Positions 53,573 to 61,043 of a stretch of 64,000 bases of DNA are shown piece after piece. Under the pieces are notes generated by a model, which was not told where the DNA came from, ran no database searches, and worked only from the letters and a program-made list of their open reading frames with translations. Every line of letters begins with the position of its first letter. Within the stretch, counting starts at the first letter, position 1. The stretch is from Lysobacter gummosus (lineage in GTDB: Bacteria; Pseudomonadota; Gammaproteobacteria; Xanthomonadales; Xanthomonadaceae): the NCBI RefSeq assembly GCF_001442805.1, contig NZ_CP011131.1:5394001-5458000 (forward strand), given 5' to 3'. Both the position numbers and the translations under genes were made by a program.

Positions 53573-54424
53573 TTAAGCGGCTAAACGTGGATGTGCACTT
53601 GCGGTGGCAAGCATGAAGGCCTCGGGCGCTGGTGGTCTGTAGTTCAAGGCGCTGTGCGGTCGCACCGTGTTGTAGTGGCGTCGCCATTGTTCGATCACGA
53701 CCTGGGCCTCGCGTAGGGTGTAGAAGATCTCACCGTTAAGCAGCTCATCGCGGAATTTCCCGTTGAATGACTCGCAGTAGCCGTTCTCCCACGGGCTACC
53801 CGGCTCGATATACATCGTCTTGGAGCCCACCGCGGCCAGCCAACGGCGCAGGTTGTGGGCCACCATCTCAGGCCCATTATCCGAACGCAAATGCTCAGGG
53901 ATACCGTGTTCGAGCATCGCGTCGGCCAGCACGTCGATGACGTCGTTGCTGCGGATTTGTCGGGCTACGTACAAAGCCAGACACTTGCGCGTGTACTCAT
54001 CGATCAACACCAAGATCTTCAGCACGCGCCCATCGTGGGTCCGTTCCATCACGAAATCCCAGCTCCACACGTGATGAGGGTGCTCCGGCCGCAGCCGAAG
54101 GCAGCTGCCATCGGCGAGCCAGAGCCGACCGCGCTTAGGCTGTTTGGTCGGCGCCTTCAATCCTTCGCGCTTCCAGATACGCTCGACGCGGGATCGACTC
54201 GCCGACCCGCCTTGCGCTCTCACCAAGGCATGCACGCGTCGATAACCGTAGCGGCCGTACTGACTAGCCAACGCGATCACCGCCTGCGTGAGCGAAGACT
54301 CATCGCTGCGTGGCTGCGAAACATAGCGAACCGACGAGCGGGTGACGTGCAACGCCCGACAAATCCGTCGCTGTGCGTAGCCCAGATGCGCGTGCACATG
54401 GGCCACCGCTTGACGACGACGCAT
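53573..54424 (-). CDS. IS3-family transposase OrfB (integrase core)
   Basis: 283 residues. It starts with an HTH_21-like region (YGYRRVHALVRAQGG) and continues with the DDE integrase core: first Asp in HHVWSWDFVMERT, second in LRSDNGPEMVA, and Glu in PWENGYCESFNGKFRDEL. In the IS3 family it is normally made as an OrfAB fusion by -1 frameshifting from orfA, whose stop lies six bases upstream of this start. Confidence 0.93.
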   Translation of the reverse strand: MRRRQAVAHVHAHLGYAQRRICRALHVTRSSVRYVSQPRSDESSLTQAVIALASQYGRYGYRRVHALVRAQGGSASRSRVERIWKREGLKAPTKQPKRGRLWLADGSCLRLRPEHPHHVWSWDFVMERTHDGRVLKILVLIDEYTRKCLALYVARQIRSNDVIDVLADAMLEHGIPEHLRSDNGPEMVAHNLRRWLAAVGSKTMYIEPGSPWENGYCESFNGKFRDELLNGEIFYTLREAQVVIEQWRRHYNTVRPHSALNYRPPAPEAFMLATASAHPRLAA

Positions 54425-54429
54425 CGGGC

Positions 54430-54708
54430 TTAGAAGTTTCCCTTGCTGACCTCGCGCAGAATCTGATTATCGATCACCGCGTCCGACAAGGCTCGGCGTA
54501 GCCGCGCATTCTCCGTCTCCAGATCCTTCAGACGCTTGGCCTGGTCTACCTTCAAACCTCCGTATTCCTTGCGCCAACGGAAGTAGGTCTGCTCGGTCAC
54601 ACCCAACTGACGACTGATCTCCGCGATCGTGCGGCCTTGCGCCGACAGCACTTCGGCCTCTCGCAGCTTGTGGATGATCTCTTCGGAACTAAAGCGCTTC
54701 TTGGGCAT
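54430..54708 (-). CDS. IS3-family transposase OrfA (helix-turn-helix)
   Basis: 92 residues from MPKKRFSSEEIIHKLREAEV, with a helix-turn-helix (RTIAEISRQLGVTEQTYFRWRKEYGG) and a C-terminal leucine-zipper-like helix (LKDLETENARLRRALSDAV). It binds the element's ends and is the first half of the OrfAB transposase. Confidence 0.93.
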   Translation of the reverse strand: MPKKRFSSEEIIHKLREAEVLSAQGRTIAEISRQLGVTEQTYFRWRKEYGGLKVDQAKRLKDLETENARLRRALSDAVIDNQILREVSKGNF

Positions 54709-54902
54709 GGTCCAAATCTCCTTGGTCATAGTTTATGAACAATCGAGCTGGATCAGTTTTTTCAGGTCAGGTCATCCCAACGATCCATGGTTCCTCCAAA
54801 GGTTTTGTCCCCAATGGGGATGATGGGGATCGGTGTCGCACAGGGTGAGACTCGCCCGGGCATCGTCGCACAGCGCGGCGGCGCGGGCGACCGAACGGGC
54901 GA

Positions 54903-55300
54903 ATGAGGGTCGTTGCGCGTGTCCCTGGCGGCGGCTACGCCGAAGTGTGGAGTTACCAGGATTTCGTGGACACCCGCTGATATCCGCACTGTTAGCTGAA
55001 GTAATTCAGGTGTCTGCGCACAAGGCGCAAGGCCAAGCTAGGTCAGCATGTGAGCGGGCCGACGCGCATCAGGTTGAGCGTGGCGTCCAATTGACGCTCG
55101 GAATCCTGTGCATTGCTCGCGTGAACCATCGCGTGCGATTTCCCGTTCGACGCCGAATCGAGCGAAAAGATCTACCGCGATGATGTCAGCGCGATTGAGT
55201 TCGAAACGGTGGATCGAGCGCGCCGGGCAGTGTCCACGAAATCCTGGTAACTCCAGTGGAAGCTCGCGGACATAACGCACATCTACGCGAAGTGCGGCCC
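54903..55300 (+). pseudogene. pqqB: pqqB N-terminal relic interrupted by a MITE
   Basis: At the ATG (54903) the DNA aligns with the intact pqqB start: the block CTGGCGGCGGCTA, encoding the AGGGY region, followed by the Pro-Gln/Lys-Trp codons (PKW here, PQW in PqqB). If the MITE and one copy of its GTG duplication are removed, the Trp codon is restored. Frame is already disturbed before the MITE, and sequence after it soon loses similarity. This is the weakest of the pqqB relics; the nucleotide match around GGGYPQW is the main support. Confidence 0.5.
54948..55255 (+). mobile_element. 308-bp MITE, copy A, with 3-bp target duplication
   Basis: Same length and about 85% identical by eye to the copy at 17727-18034, opposite orientation. 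Terminal inverted repeats of about 25 bases start TGGAGTTACCAGG, and the insertion is flanked by GTG on both sides (54945-54947 and 55256-55258). There is no gene inside. Well-conserved internal blocks include CATTGCTCGC and CCATCGCGTGCGATTTCCCG. Confidence 0.88.
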
Positions 55301-55394
55301 CTCCCCAGCCACAATGGCCAATCATCGGCAACGCTCCGCGATGGGCCGGAGCTGTCGCCGAGCCGATCGACAAGGCCAGGCTTGGGCGCGATGA

Positions 55395-55748
55395 CTACTC
55401 CATCGCGGGCTGCCGCTCGCGCTGCTGCTCGCGTCGCAAGATTGCGCGGACTTCAGCCATCGCTGGGATCAACTCACCGGCCTCGCAGTCAAGCGCCGAA
55501 GCAAGCTTCAGCAGAGTTAACACTGTAGGCGCCGTCCTACCGTTCTCGATTAGACCCAGTTGCGATCGGTCCATGGGAATCCCGTAGGCCAAGTCGTCCT
55601 GAGTAATTCCTTTCAGCAGACGCACCTGCTTAATTCGAGCACCTAAGAGCTTCAGCACCGGCGATGTGATCCTACGCCGGCCAGGTCCTTTTGACGATGT
55701 CGAAGGCGGTTTCTTGCGAAGGTGGGCGAGAGTCAATGGCTTCGTCAT
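55395..55748 (-). CDS. XRE-family regulator
   Basis: 117 residues. A basic, proline-containing N-terminus is followed by a Cro/C1-type helix-turn-helix (about 34-92: LGARIKQVRLLKGITQDDLAYGIPMDRSQLGLIENGRTAPTVLTLLKLASAL). Its ATG overlaps by four bases the stop of the upstream pentapeptide-repeat gene, so the two are translated as a coupled pair. It is about 140 bases from MITE copy A. Confidence 0.8.
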   Translation of the reverse strand: MTKPLTLAHLRKKPPSTSSKGPGRRRITSPVLKLLGARIKQVRLLKGITQDDLAYGIPMDRSQLGLIENGRTAPTVLTLLKLASALDCEAGELIPAMAEVRAILRREQQRERQPAME

Positions 55749-55966
55749 AGCCTTAAGGTAGGTCGATGCGGGTCAAAACGCCGCTGGTCATGCCCCGCTG
55801 TGTTCTGACCATCCGTGTTTAGACCCGGCTGGCTAAAACCCTGATGGCTAAAACCCGCATGGCGCAAACACTCCTGGTCAAACACCGTGCGGCTAAAACC
55901 TGTCTGGCTCAATGCGTGCGGTTCTAAGCCGGCTTGTCTCGGCGAAACCGTCGTGCCACGGTTCAA
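55745..55966 (-). CDS. Tiny pentapeptide-repeat protein coupled to an XRE regulator
   Basis: 73 codons from a TTG at 55966; start uncertain. The middle reads as consecutive five-residue units with Leu or Phe at the second position: ALSQT, GFSRT, VFDQE, CLRHA, then GFSHQ, GFSQP, GLNTD. This periodicity is that of pentapeptide-repeat proteins, which form right-handed beta-helices and in some cases mimic DNA (Qnr/MfpA). Here there are about ten units, fewer than three coils. The repeats are also visible in the DNA as a degenerate 15-bp tandem array. The coding claim rests on the unbroken frame and the ATGA overlap with the regulator. Confidence 0.5.
   Translation of the reverse strand: MNRGTTVSPRQAGLEPHALSQTGFSRTVFDQECLRHAGFSHQGFSQPGLNTDGQNTAGHDQRRFDPHRPTLRL
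55771..55936 (-). repeat. Degenerate 15-bp tandem array (about 11 units)
   Basis: Successive units such as GCTAAAACCCTGATG, GCTAAAACCCGCATG and GTCAAACACCGTGCG (plus strand) keep a 15-base period for eight units, with one 14 and one 16 near the end. It encodes the pentapeptide repeats on the minus strand. Confidence 0.8.
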
Positions 55967-55996
55967 CCTAACGCTGATTGCTCTAACTCAGCCATG

Positions 55997-56620
55997 CTAA
56001 TCCGGAGGCACCACACCAAGAGCGTGAGCCAAATGCAGCAGATCTGCGTCGCTGCGAACCCCCAATCTTTCGAACAGGCGCTGTCGGTGTGTCCGCACGG
56101 ATGACTCTGCCAAGCCCGTCGCCGCGGCTACTTCGGCGATCGAAAGGCGCCTGATGGTAAGCATCGCCACTTGCAGCTGGCGCGGAGAGAGGCGGTCGAA
56201 AGGCGTCTTACCGGGCAGCCTTACTACCCCAAGTACTTCGTCCCAGTACCGACGTCCCGCCGCAACTTCTCTAATGGCACGGACGACCTTGCTGCCGTCG
56301 TGGCCGCCTTTTGTAACGTATCCCAACGCACCCGCTCCGATGAGTTGGCGCGGGATGGGACCGTGATCTATGGCTGAAAGAACCAGTATTTTTAGCTCAT
56401 TGTTGCCGCGCAGAAGAAGATGCGTCACCTGTAAGCCATCGATGTCAGGCAAGTCGTAGTCGCAGACGACGACATCGACTTCCACGCGTGAAATTGCGCC
56501 AATGGCTTCCCGTCCACTTGCTGCGTCACCCGTCACGACCATGTCCGCCTCTGCTTCGATCAGCAGATGGAGCGCATGACGAACAAGGAAATGATCGTCA
56601 ATCAAGAACACACGGATCAA
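55997..56620 (-). CDS. LuxR-type response regulator (NarL family)
   Basis: 207 residues from a TTG at 56620 with an AGGAGG site about six bases upstream; the frame is open further but lacks such a site. The receiver domain (1-120) has the acidic pair in FLIDDHF and the phospho-acceptor Asp in VVVCDYDLPDIDG. The C-terminal LuxR helix-turn-helix reads LSPRQLQVAMLTIRRLSIAEVAAATGLAESSVRTHRQRLFERLGV. No sensor kinase is adjacent. Upstream lie three palindromic sites shared with the divergent type IV secretion region. Confidence 0.9.
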   Translation of the reverse strand: MIRVFLIDDHFLVRHALHLLIEAEADMVVTGDAASGREAIGAISRVEVDVVVCDYDLPDIDGLQVTHLLLRGNNELKILVLSAIDHGPIPRQLIGAGALGYVTKGGHDGSKVVRAIREVAAGRRYWDEVLGVVRLPGKTPFDRLSPRQLQVAMLTIRRLSIAEVAAATGLAESSVRTHRQRLFERLGVRSDADLLHLAHALGVVPPD

Positions 56621-56724
56621 TGTACGCCTCCTGGCAGATACTCCTTTTGTGGGTGCGACTAAGCCCGTCACGTTTAGAGTTAGCAATACAAATCTTTTGA
56701 TGCATCGAGGCAACGAATTATGTT

Positions 56725-56742
56725 TGTAGACAGGCGTCCACA
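56725..56742. promoter_or_regulatory. Palindromic operator-like site 1
   Basis: TGTAGAC-AGGC-GTCCACA, two 7-bp half sites around four bases. It starts exactly 21 bases before site 2, about two helical turns. Confidence 0.6.
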
Positions 56743-56745
56743 CGC

Positions 56746-56763
56746 TGTAGACAAATGTCTACA
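56746..56763. promoter_or_regulatory. Palindromic operator-like site 2
   Basis: TGTAGAC-AAAT-GTCTACA, a perfect dyad of 7-bp arms with a four-base spacer. Confidence 0.65.
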
Positions 56764-56873
56764 ACGAACCGAATCGACAGCAAATCGCGCATCGATTTCC
56801 CCAGTTCCTTGCAGAACAAAAAGCACACATATCTGCGCACAACCGATGGCCTATTTGGTCACGGCGAGCCGCT

Positions 56874-56891
56874 TGTAGACACATGTCCACA
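56874..56891. promoter_or_regulatory. Palindromic operator-like site 3
   Basis: TGTAGAC-ACAT-GTCCACA, the same dyad with one mismatch, about 100 bases before the first gene of the secretion-related cluster (56991). Confidence 0.6.
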
Positions 56892-56990
56892 GGAAAATCA
56901 GACTTTCCCTACAGAAATCGACGAAAGTCTCAGTAACACTTGTCAGGCTCGCAAACGCGAGTTAACAACGCTGGCCACGGAGGGGCCGAT

Positions 56991-57296
56991 ATGGCGAAGG
57001 CACGCGATCAAAGTGTTCATCAAGTTCAGCCAGGTCAGATATCGCGCCGCATACCGTCGCGAATGATCAATGCTCGGCGTGCGCAGACTGGCCTGACGGC
57101 GCATCTCATCCTCGACGGCGTGTGCGCGTGGCGCGTAGGTAATAAAACGATCGCTTACGAGGCTTTGACTAATTGCCCTGCCGGCAGGCTGTTGACGAAG
57201 ACATTCGTGATCGGTCGCCGTCGTCCAGCAGCAGTGGTGGTTGACGCGATCGCCGAGCGGCATCGGCAGTTGACTGAAGCTCAAATCGAGAAGTAG
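56991..57296 (+). CDS. Small hypothetical protein, first gene of secretion-related cluster
   Basis: 101 residues starting MAKARDQSVHQVQPG, with an excellent GGAGGGGCC site before the ATG. The middle (LTAHLILDGVCAWRVGNKTI) looks structured; there is no signal peptide or membrane helix. I do not recognise the family. It lies about 70 bases upstream of the VirB5-like gene, downstream of the three operator-like palindromes. Confidence 0.55.
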   Translation: MAKARDQSVHQVQPGQISRRIPSRMINARRAQTGLTAHLILDGVCAWRVGNKTIAYEALTNCPAGRLLTKTFVIGRRRPAAVVVDAIAERHRQLTEAQIEK

Positions 57297-57368
57297 CAAA
57301 GCCGCGGCACAGTGGCCAAACAACTTATTCATTGACAACGTTTCGTTCAAAAACACCATGGAGTCGGT

Positions 57369-58109
57369 ATGAAGAATCGCAGCAGAGTGAATTGTTGCTC
57401 CGTCAGGGGGGCTGCAGTTGTCACCGCGATCGCGTGCGCTCTGGTCGCCGGCCAAGCCAATGCGCAGTGGATAGTAAATGACCCAAAGAACACCATTGAG
57501 AGCATTAAGCAGTTGCAGGAGATGAAGCGCTCCTACGACAAGCTCAACGATCAGTACAAAGAACTTCAGAAGCAGTACAACCAGCAACTGGTTGGCGGCA
57601 TGTCGTACTTCGGCCGCGACGGCGTCAAAGTCAAGCTTGATCGGCGGCCGCTCGGTTACGGCATAGCCGAGCGCTGCACCGATATGAAGAACCCAGGCCC
57701 CAAGCAAAAGGAACTCTGCACTGCCCTTGTGCAGACCCAGAACCGACAGTTCAACGCCATGGTGGACCTGCAGGAACTGAGCGAAGCGCGGGAGGGCGAA
57801 CTCAAGGACATCTACAGCGAACGGTCGGGCATCAAGCCCGAAGAGGCGGGGCGCCTTCAGGCGAACAACAACCGCCTTTTGTCCTTTCAGGCTCGAAACC
57901 AAGTGGACGTCCAGAACGCCCAGAATCTGCTGGAAGCCTACGGCGGACAGGTCAGAGTGCTTGAAGCCGAGCATTCGAGAGCCGCGCAGGCCGTCATCGG
58001 GGGTGAGCACTCTGGTAGCAAGCTCGACATCAAGCGTCTTGGTCAGGGTGCGATGCGCGCTGCTGCGCTGAAGGCAGCCTTTGAAGTCGCGAAGCGGCGA
58101 GAACGCTGA
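57369..58109 (+). CDS. virB5: VirB5-like type IV secretion minor pilus protein
   Basis: 246 residues. A signal peptide (about 1-34, ending GQANAQ) is followed by WIVNDPKNTIESIKQLQEMKRSYDKL, the W-V/I-x-D-P opening of mature VirB5/TrbJ proteins, then long helices (coiled coil about 55-80 and 150-215). VirB5 sits at the pilus tip in type IV secretion systems. Pairing with a VirB6-like gene immediately downstream is typical. No other virB genes are in the window, so this may be an extra copy or the end of a larger locus. Confidence 0.8.
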   Translation: MKNRSRVNCCSVRGAAVVTAIACALVAGQANAQWIVNDPKNTIESIKQLQEMKRSYDKLNDQYKELQKQYNQQLVGGMSYFGRDGVKVKLDRRPLGYGIAERCTDMKNPGPKQKELCTALVQTQNRQFNAMVDLQELSEAREGELKDIYSERSGIKPEEAGRLQANNNRLLSFQARNQVDVQNAQNLLEAYGGQVRVLEAEHSRAAQAVIGGEHSGSKLDIKRLGQGAMRAAALKAAFEVAKRRER

Positions 58110-58150
58110 TCTAGCGGAATGGACTCCCTTACCTCACTGGACTTGACGCT

Positions 58151-59269
58151 ATGTTCGATTTGCAATCGGTTGGCTTGAACGAAGCCCTTGGCTCCCTACT
58201 GCGTGCTGGCATCCCGGATGGTGTGGACAGCCTCGGCTTCTTCGCGCTATTCAAGGATTTCCTCGACGGCGAGATAGCCGAATACTCTCGCAATCTTTTA
58301 CGACGGGTGGGCACGCTCGGCGCACTCGCCGTCACTCCCATTGTCACCCTCTGGATCATTTACCAAGGGTTCCTTCGCGTCACCGGACGCTCTCATGAAT
58401 CCATGGCAGCACTGCAGGCGGATGCAACGAGGATTGTTCTGATCACGTTAGTCGCCGGGTTCGTGGGGGGCTTTCAACCGACGATTTACAAGACGATGAC
58501 GGACGGCATCAGCCAGACGATCAACTGGACGATCAGCGGTCAAGACGAAACCACCGTCTACAACGACATCGATCAGGCGCTGGCGATCATGCAGCTGGCG
58601 ACCAGCAGCATTGATCTGCTCGACGTCGGCGACAATCAGGTCGCGATCAAGAAGCGGGATGACGCAAGCCTGATGGCGGGGCTCGGCGTCGGTGGCCCGG
58701 CGATTACGGCAGGGTGCCTCCTCATCCTAAACAAGTTCGTTATGGCCCTCCTCCTAGGCACAGGCCCGTTCTTCATCCTCTGCCTGATTTTCAAGCAGAC
58801 GGAAGGACTCTTCAAAGGTTGGTTCAATGCGTTGCTGGGAACGCTCATGTCTATGGCGTTCCTCAGCGTAGCGGTGACCCTTGCGATGGACATCACACTT
58901 GCACTTGCGGGTGCCTTCTGGGCGACAGAGGGGCTATCAAAGCTGCTGGGCATGGGCACTGCCTCGGAGGGCATCAACAGCGTCGTTCAGATGCAGGGAA
59001 TTCTCGGCCTCATTCTGACCATGCTGATCCTCAGCGCGCCGCCCGCGGCAGCGATGTTGTTCAGGGGACTTCTCGCAAACTTCAATCCGTACTCGCAAAT
59101 CGGCGCCGGTGGCGCTAGGGGTAGCGACCGCGCGCCACCTCAAGGTCATCCTCAGTATCCTGGACCACAAGCTGCGCCGGCCTCCGTCCCTAACCACTCA
59201 TCGCGTACCACTCCCACCGGCACCCCTATCGCAGACGAGACGACAAGAACTGTCCGGCAGCGCGACTAG
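58151..59269 (+). CDS. virB6: VirB6/TrbL-like type IV secretion inner-membrane protein
   Basis: 372 residues with about six membrane helices and the VirB6/TrbL core (GLGVGGPAITAGCLLILNKFVMALLLGTGPFFILCLIFKQTEGLFKGWFNALLG). The C-terminal 60 residues are proline- and threonine-rich and probably extend outside the membrane. VirB6 forms part of the inner-membrane channel. It follows virB5 by 41 bases. Confidence 0.88.
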   Translation: MFDLQSVGLNEALGSLLRAGIPDGVDSLGFFALFKDFLDGEIAEYSRNLLRRVGTLGALAVTPIVTLWIIYQGFLRVTGRSHESMAALQADATRIVLITLVAGFVGGFQPTIYKTMTDGISQTINWTISGQDETTVYNDIDQALAIMQLATSSIDLLDVGDNQVAIKKRDDASLMAGLGVGGPAITAGCLLILNKFVMALLLGTGPFFILCLIFKQTEGLFKGWFNALLGTLMSMAFLSVAVTLAMDITLALAGAFWATEGLSKLLGMGTASEGINSVVQMQGILGLILTMLILSAPPAAAMLFRGLLANFNPYSQIGAGGARGSDRAPPQGHPQYPGPQAAPASVPNHSSRTTPTGTPIADETTRTVRQRD

Positions 59270-59281
59270 TTAAATATTTGG

Positions 59282-59797
59282 ATGAAACTCATGAACAGAA
59301 TGACTCTGACACTGACGCTGTTGGCTCTGTTTCCTCTGCAAGTGTTCGCCCAAAGAGGATGCCCCGAGGGCTACTACGAACAAAACTCACCGGGTTTGAA
59401 CTCTTGCATTCCCATCCCCGAGGGAGAGCAATCCCCGCCTCCAGGACCGAAATGGGTCAAGACGTGGGGGGCAATCGCGGTACAAGCCGGCGGGGGAGCC
59501 ATCGGCGTATCGAAGAACCAGCTAACCAAGTCCAAGGCGAAGAAGGAAGCCCTGGAATTGTGCCGAGAGGACGGAGTAACTGGCTGCAAAATTGTGCTCG
59601 CGTACAACCACCAATGTGCGGCCATTGCTGGAATCGCAAAGCCGGTGAAGGGTGAGTTGTCATACCGAGGCTATGCGAGGGGGCCTGACCTAGAGGGCAC
59701 CGGCCGCGACGCCTTGTTGAGTTGTGAATCAAGCAACCCTGGAAAGTCATGCGAGGTCTTCTACTCCGCTTGCACGACGCCCATTCTTCAGCGATGA
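59282..59797 (+). CDS. Secreted DUF4189 protein
   Basis: 171 residues. The signal peptide is followed by a short Cys-containing segment (RGCPEGYYEQNSPGLNSCIP) and a DUF4189 domain (WGAIAVQ...GAIGVSKNQLTKSKAKKEALELCREDG...GCKIVLAYNHQCAAIA). Conserved cysteines suggest a disulfide-bonded periplasmic protein. DUF4189 proteins are common beside type IV secretion effector loci in Xanthomonas-like bacteria; a specific role is unknown. Confidence 0.85.
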   Translation: MKLMNRMTLTLTLLALFPLQVFAQRGCPEGYYEQNSPGLNSCIPIPEGEQSPPPGPKWVKTWGAIAVQAGGGAIGVSKNQLTKSKAKKEALELCREDGVTGCKIVLAYNHQCAAIAGIAKPVKGELSYRGYARGPDLEGTGRDALLSCESSNPGKSCEVFYSACTTPILQR

Positions 59798-59839
59798 GCG
59801 GCGGTAGAAATCTTTGCAGATCATTTCCAAGGAACCGGC

Positions 59840-60373
59840 ATGAACCGCAATGCTCTTAATCCGGATGTTCACGTATGGCTCGGCGACGAGAAAGCCATTG
59901 AGACGTCAGCCATCGCTGCGCCCCTTGCAATGATTCTCTCAATTGCCACTCTGGTAGTTGCAGTGAAGTTACAGATGAGTGGGATGGTGACCGTAGCGTG
60001 GATTGCCGCAGCAGCTTCATTGGCGTCCCACGTTTGGTTCGCCCTATTGCGGACTCGGCTGGTGGTAGCTCTTTACCAGTACTTGTTCGTTCGATGGGGA
60101 AACACCCGCCTCGAAGCGATAGGGCCGGTTCGTCGTCGCGCCCGTGCTCTAGCCATAGGCGCCGCTGGCTCATGGACAGTTGCCGTTATGCAGGGGCTGA
60201 CGCTGATTTCCCTTAACTTGGCTTATACCTACCCCGAAATCATCCCCGTTTACGCCGTGGTACTAGCGTTATCGTGCGCCTATTCGACCGGGTTCATTTA
60301 CTCACGCAAGGCGTTGATCGAGGAGGTTTTGCAGCTGCGCGATGTTGCGCCGGCATGCGAAGCCCGTCTCTAG
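59840..60373 (+). CDS. Inner-membrane protein, four predicted helices
   Basis: 177 residues with an AAGGAACC site before the ATG. Helices lie at about 23-43, 49-70, 103-125 and 131-150; a short cytoplasmic tail follows. I do not recognise a family. Its position between the DUF4189 gene and the effector/immunity pair suggests a part in protection or delivery, but this is inference only. Confidence 0.65.
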   Translation: MNRNALNPDVHVWLGDEKAIETSAIAAPLAMILSIATLVVAVKLQMSGMVTVAWIAAAASLASHVWFALLRTRLVVALYQYLFVRWGNTRLEAIGPVRRRARALAIGAAGSWTVAVMQGLTLISLNLAYTYPEIIPVYAVVLALSCAYSTGFIYSRKALIEEVLQLRDVAPACEARL

Positions 60374-60404
60374 ATTGCGCCCCCAAAATAAGCGCCGATC
60401 ACGG

Positions 60405-61043
60405 ATGAAAGACATGAAAAAACGACTGATCACCATGGCCGCAACGCTCATCTGCGCAATGCTCGCGACGAGTGGGTGCTCAAGCAAATCTGGAACCAAG
60501 ATGCCCACGTACAAACAGAATCCAAACCCCACTCAAGTCTTCGACTTGACCATCACGACCGACAAAGCGCCGGGTCCTTTCTCAGTCGCGGCGGCGTTCA
60601 TGCAATACGACATCACCAATATGGACTGCCTACCACCAGCTGAATCCTTCTCAGGTGTTCAAACGACTCCTATTTCAACGCTGCTTCCGGTTGCTCTAAC
60701 GAAGACCGGAGACAGCACGTACCATTGCCAATTTGCATTGGACGGGTTAGTCGATGGCGACTATTTCGGGCATGGGGTTTGCCATTTCAAGCCAATAGTG
60801 GCTAGCGTTCGGTTCCAGGCCACTGGGGCTGCATCAGATACACGTTTCCGCGCGACGCTTTATGCGGAGGATCTAGCCACGCAGCCGCAGTTAACGACTT
60901 ATTACTGGCGCGGCGGCTACCCGAGGGATAAAAAAATCGAGGGATACCCCGATAACGGATCAGCCGGTCCGGATGGTTTCAAAGAGTCGCTCCGCGACGA
61001 TTTGTTCAGCATCACCATGACCGCCAAGATGGTGCAACCATGA
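60405..61043 (+). CDS. Lipoprotein, probable immunity protein for the lipase effector
   Basis: About 212 residues; the ATG at 60405 or at 60414 starts a lipoprotein signal ending in LATSGC. The mature protein has a beta-rich domain with a few cysteines. Its stop overlaps the effector start by four bases (ATGA), the standard arrangement of Xanthomonas-like type IV effector (X-Tfe) and immunity (X-Tfi) pairs, in which immunity proteins are periplasmic lipoproteins. Neutralisation of the downstream lipase is inferred from this arrangement. Confidence 0.7.
   Translation: MKDMKKRLITMAATLICAMLATSGCSSKSGTKMPTYKQNPNPTQVFDLTITTDKAPGPFSVAAAFMQYDITNMDCLPPAESFSGVQTTPISTLLPVALTKTGDSTYHCQFALDGLVDGDYFGHGVCHFKPIVASVRFQATGAASDTRFRATLYAEDLATQPQLTTYYWRGGYPRDKKIEGYPDNGSAGPDGFKESLRDDLFSITMTAKMVQP

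Larger units (their letters stand above)
53534..54774 (-). mobile_element. IS3-family insertion sequence (IS407-like group)
   Basis: About 1.24 kb with imperfect inverted ends: TGACTGGCCTGCG...CTGGTCCAG on the left and, inverted, TGACCTGACCTGA...CTGATCCAG on the right. It contains overlapping-type orfA and orfB in the usual order. A clean target duplication is not visible (TCCT left, TCCC right), suggesting an older insertion. Both reading frames look intact. Confidence 0.88.

Noticed and set aside
53530..54778. Target-site duplication of the IS3-family element
   Set aside because: Flanks TCCT and TCCC agree at only three of four positions, so I do not claim a duplication.
55771..55936. CRISPR-like array
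   Set aside because: The 15-bp units are contiguous and degenerate with no spacers, so this is a coding tandem repeat.
56943..58010. A 355-codon minus-strand open frame opposite the VirB5-like gene
   Set aside because: No ribosome binding site or recognisable domain; the plus-strand genes have signal peptide, ribosome binding sites and the VirB5 opening motif.
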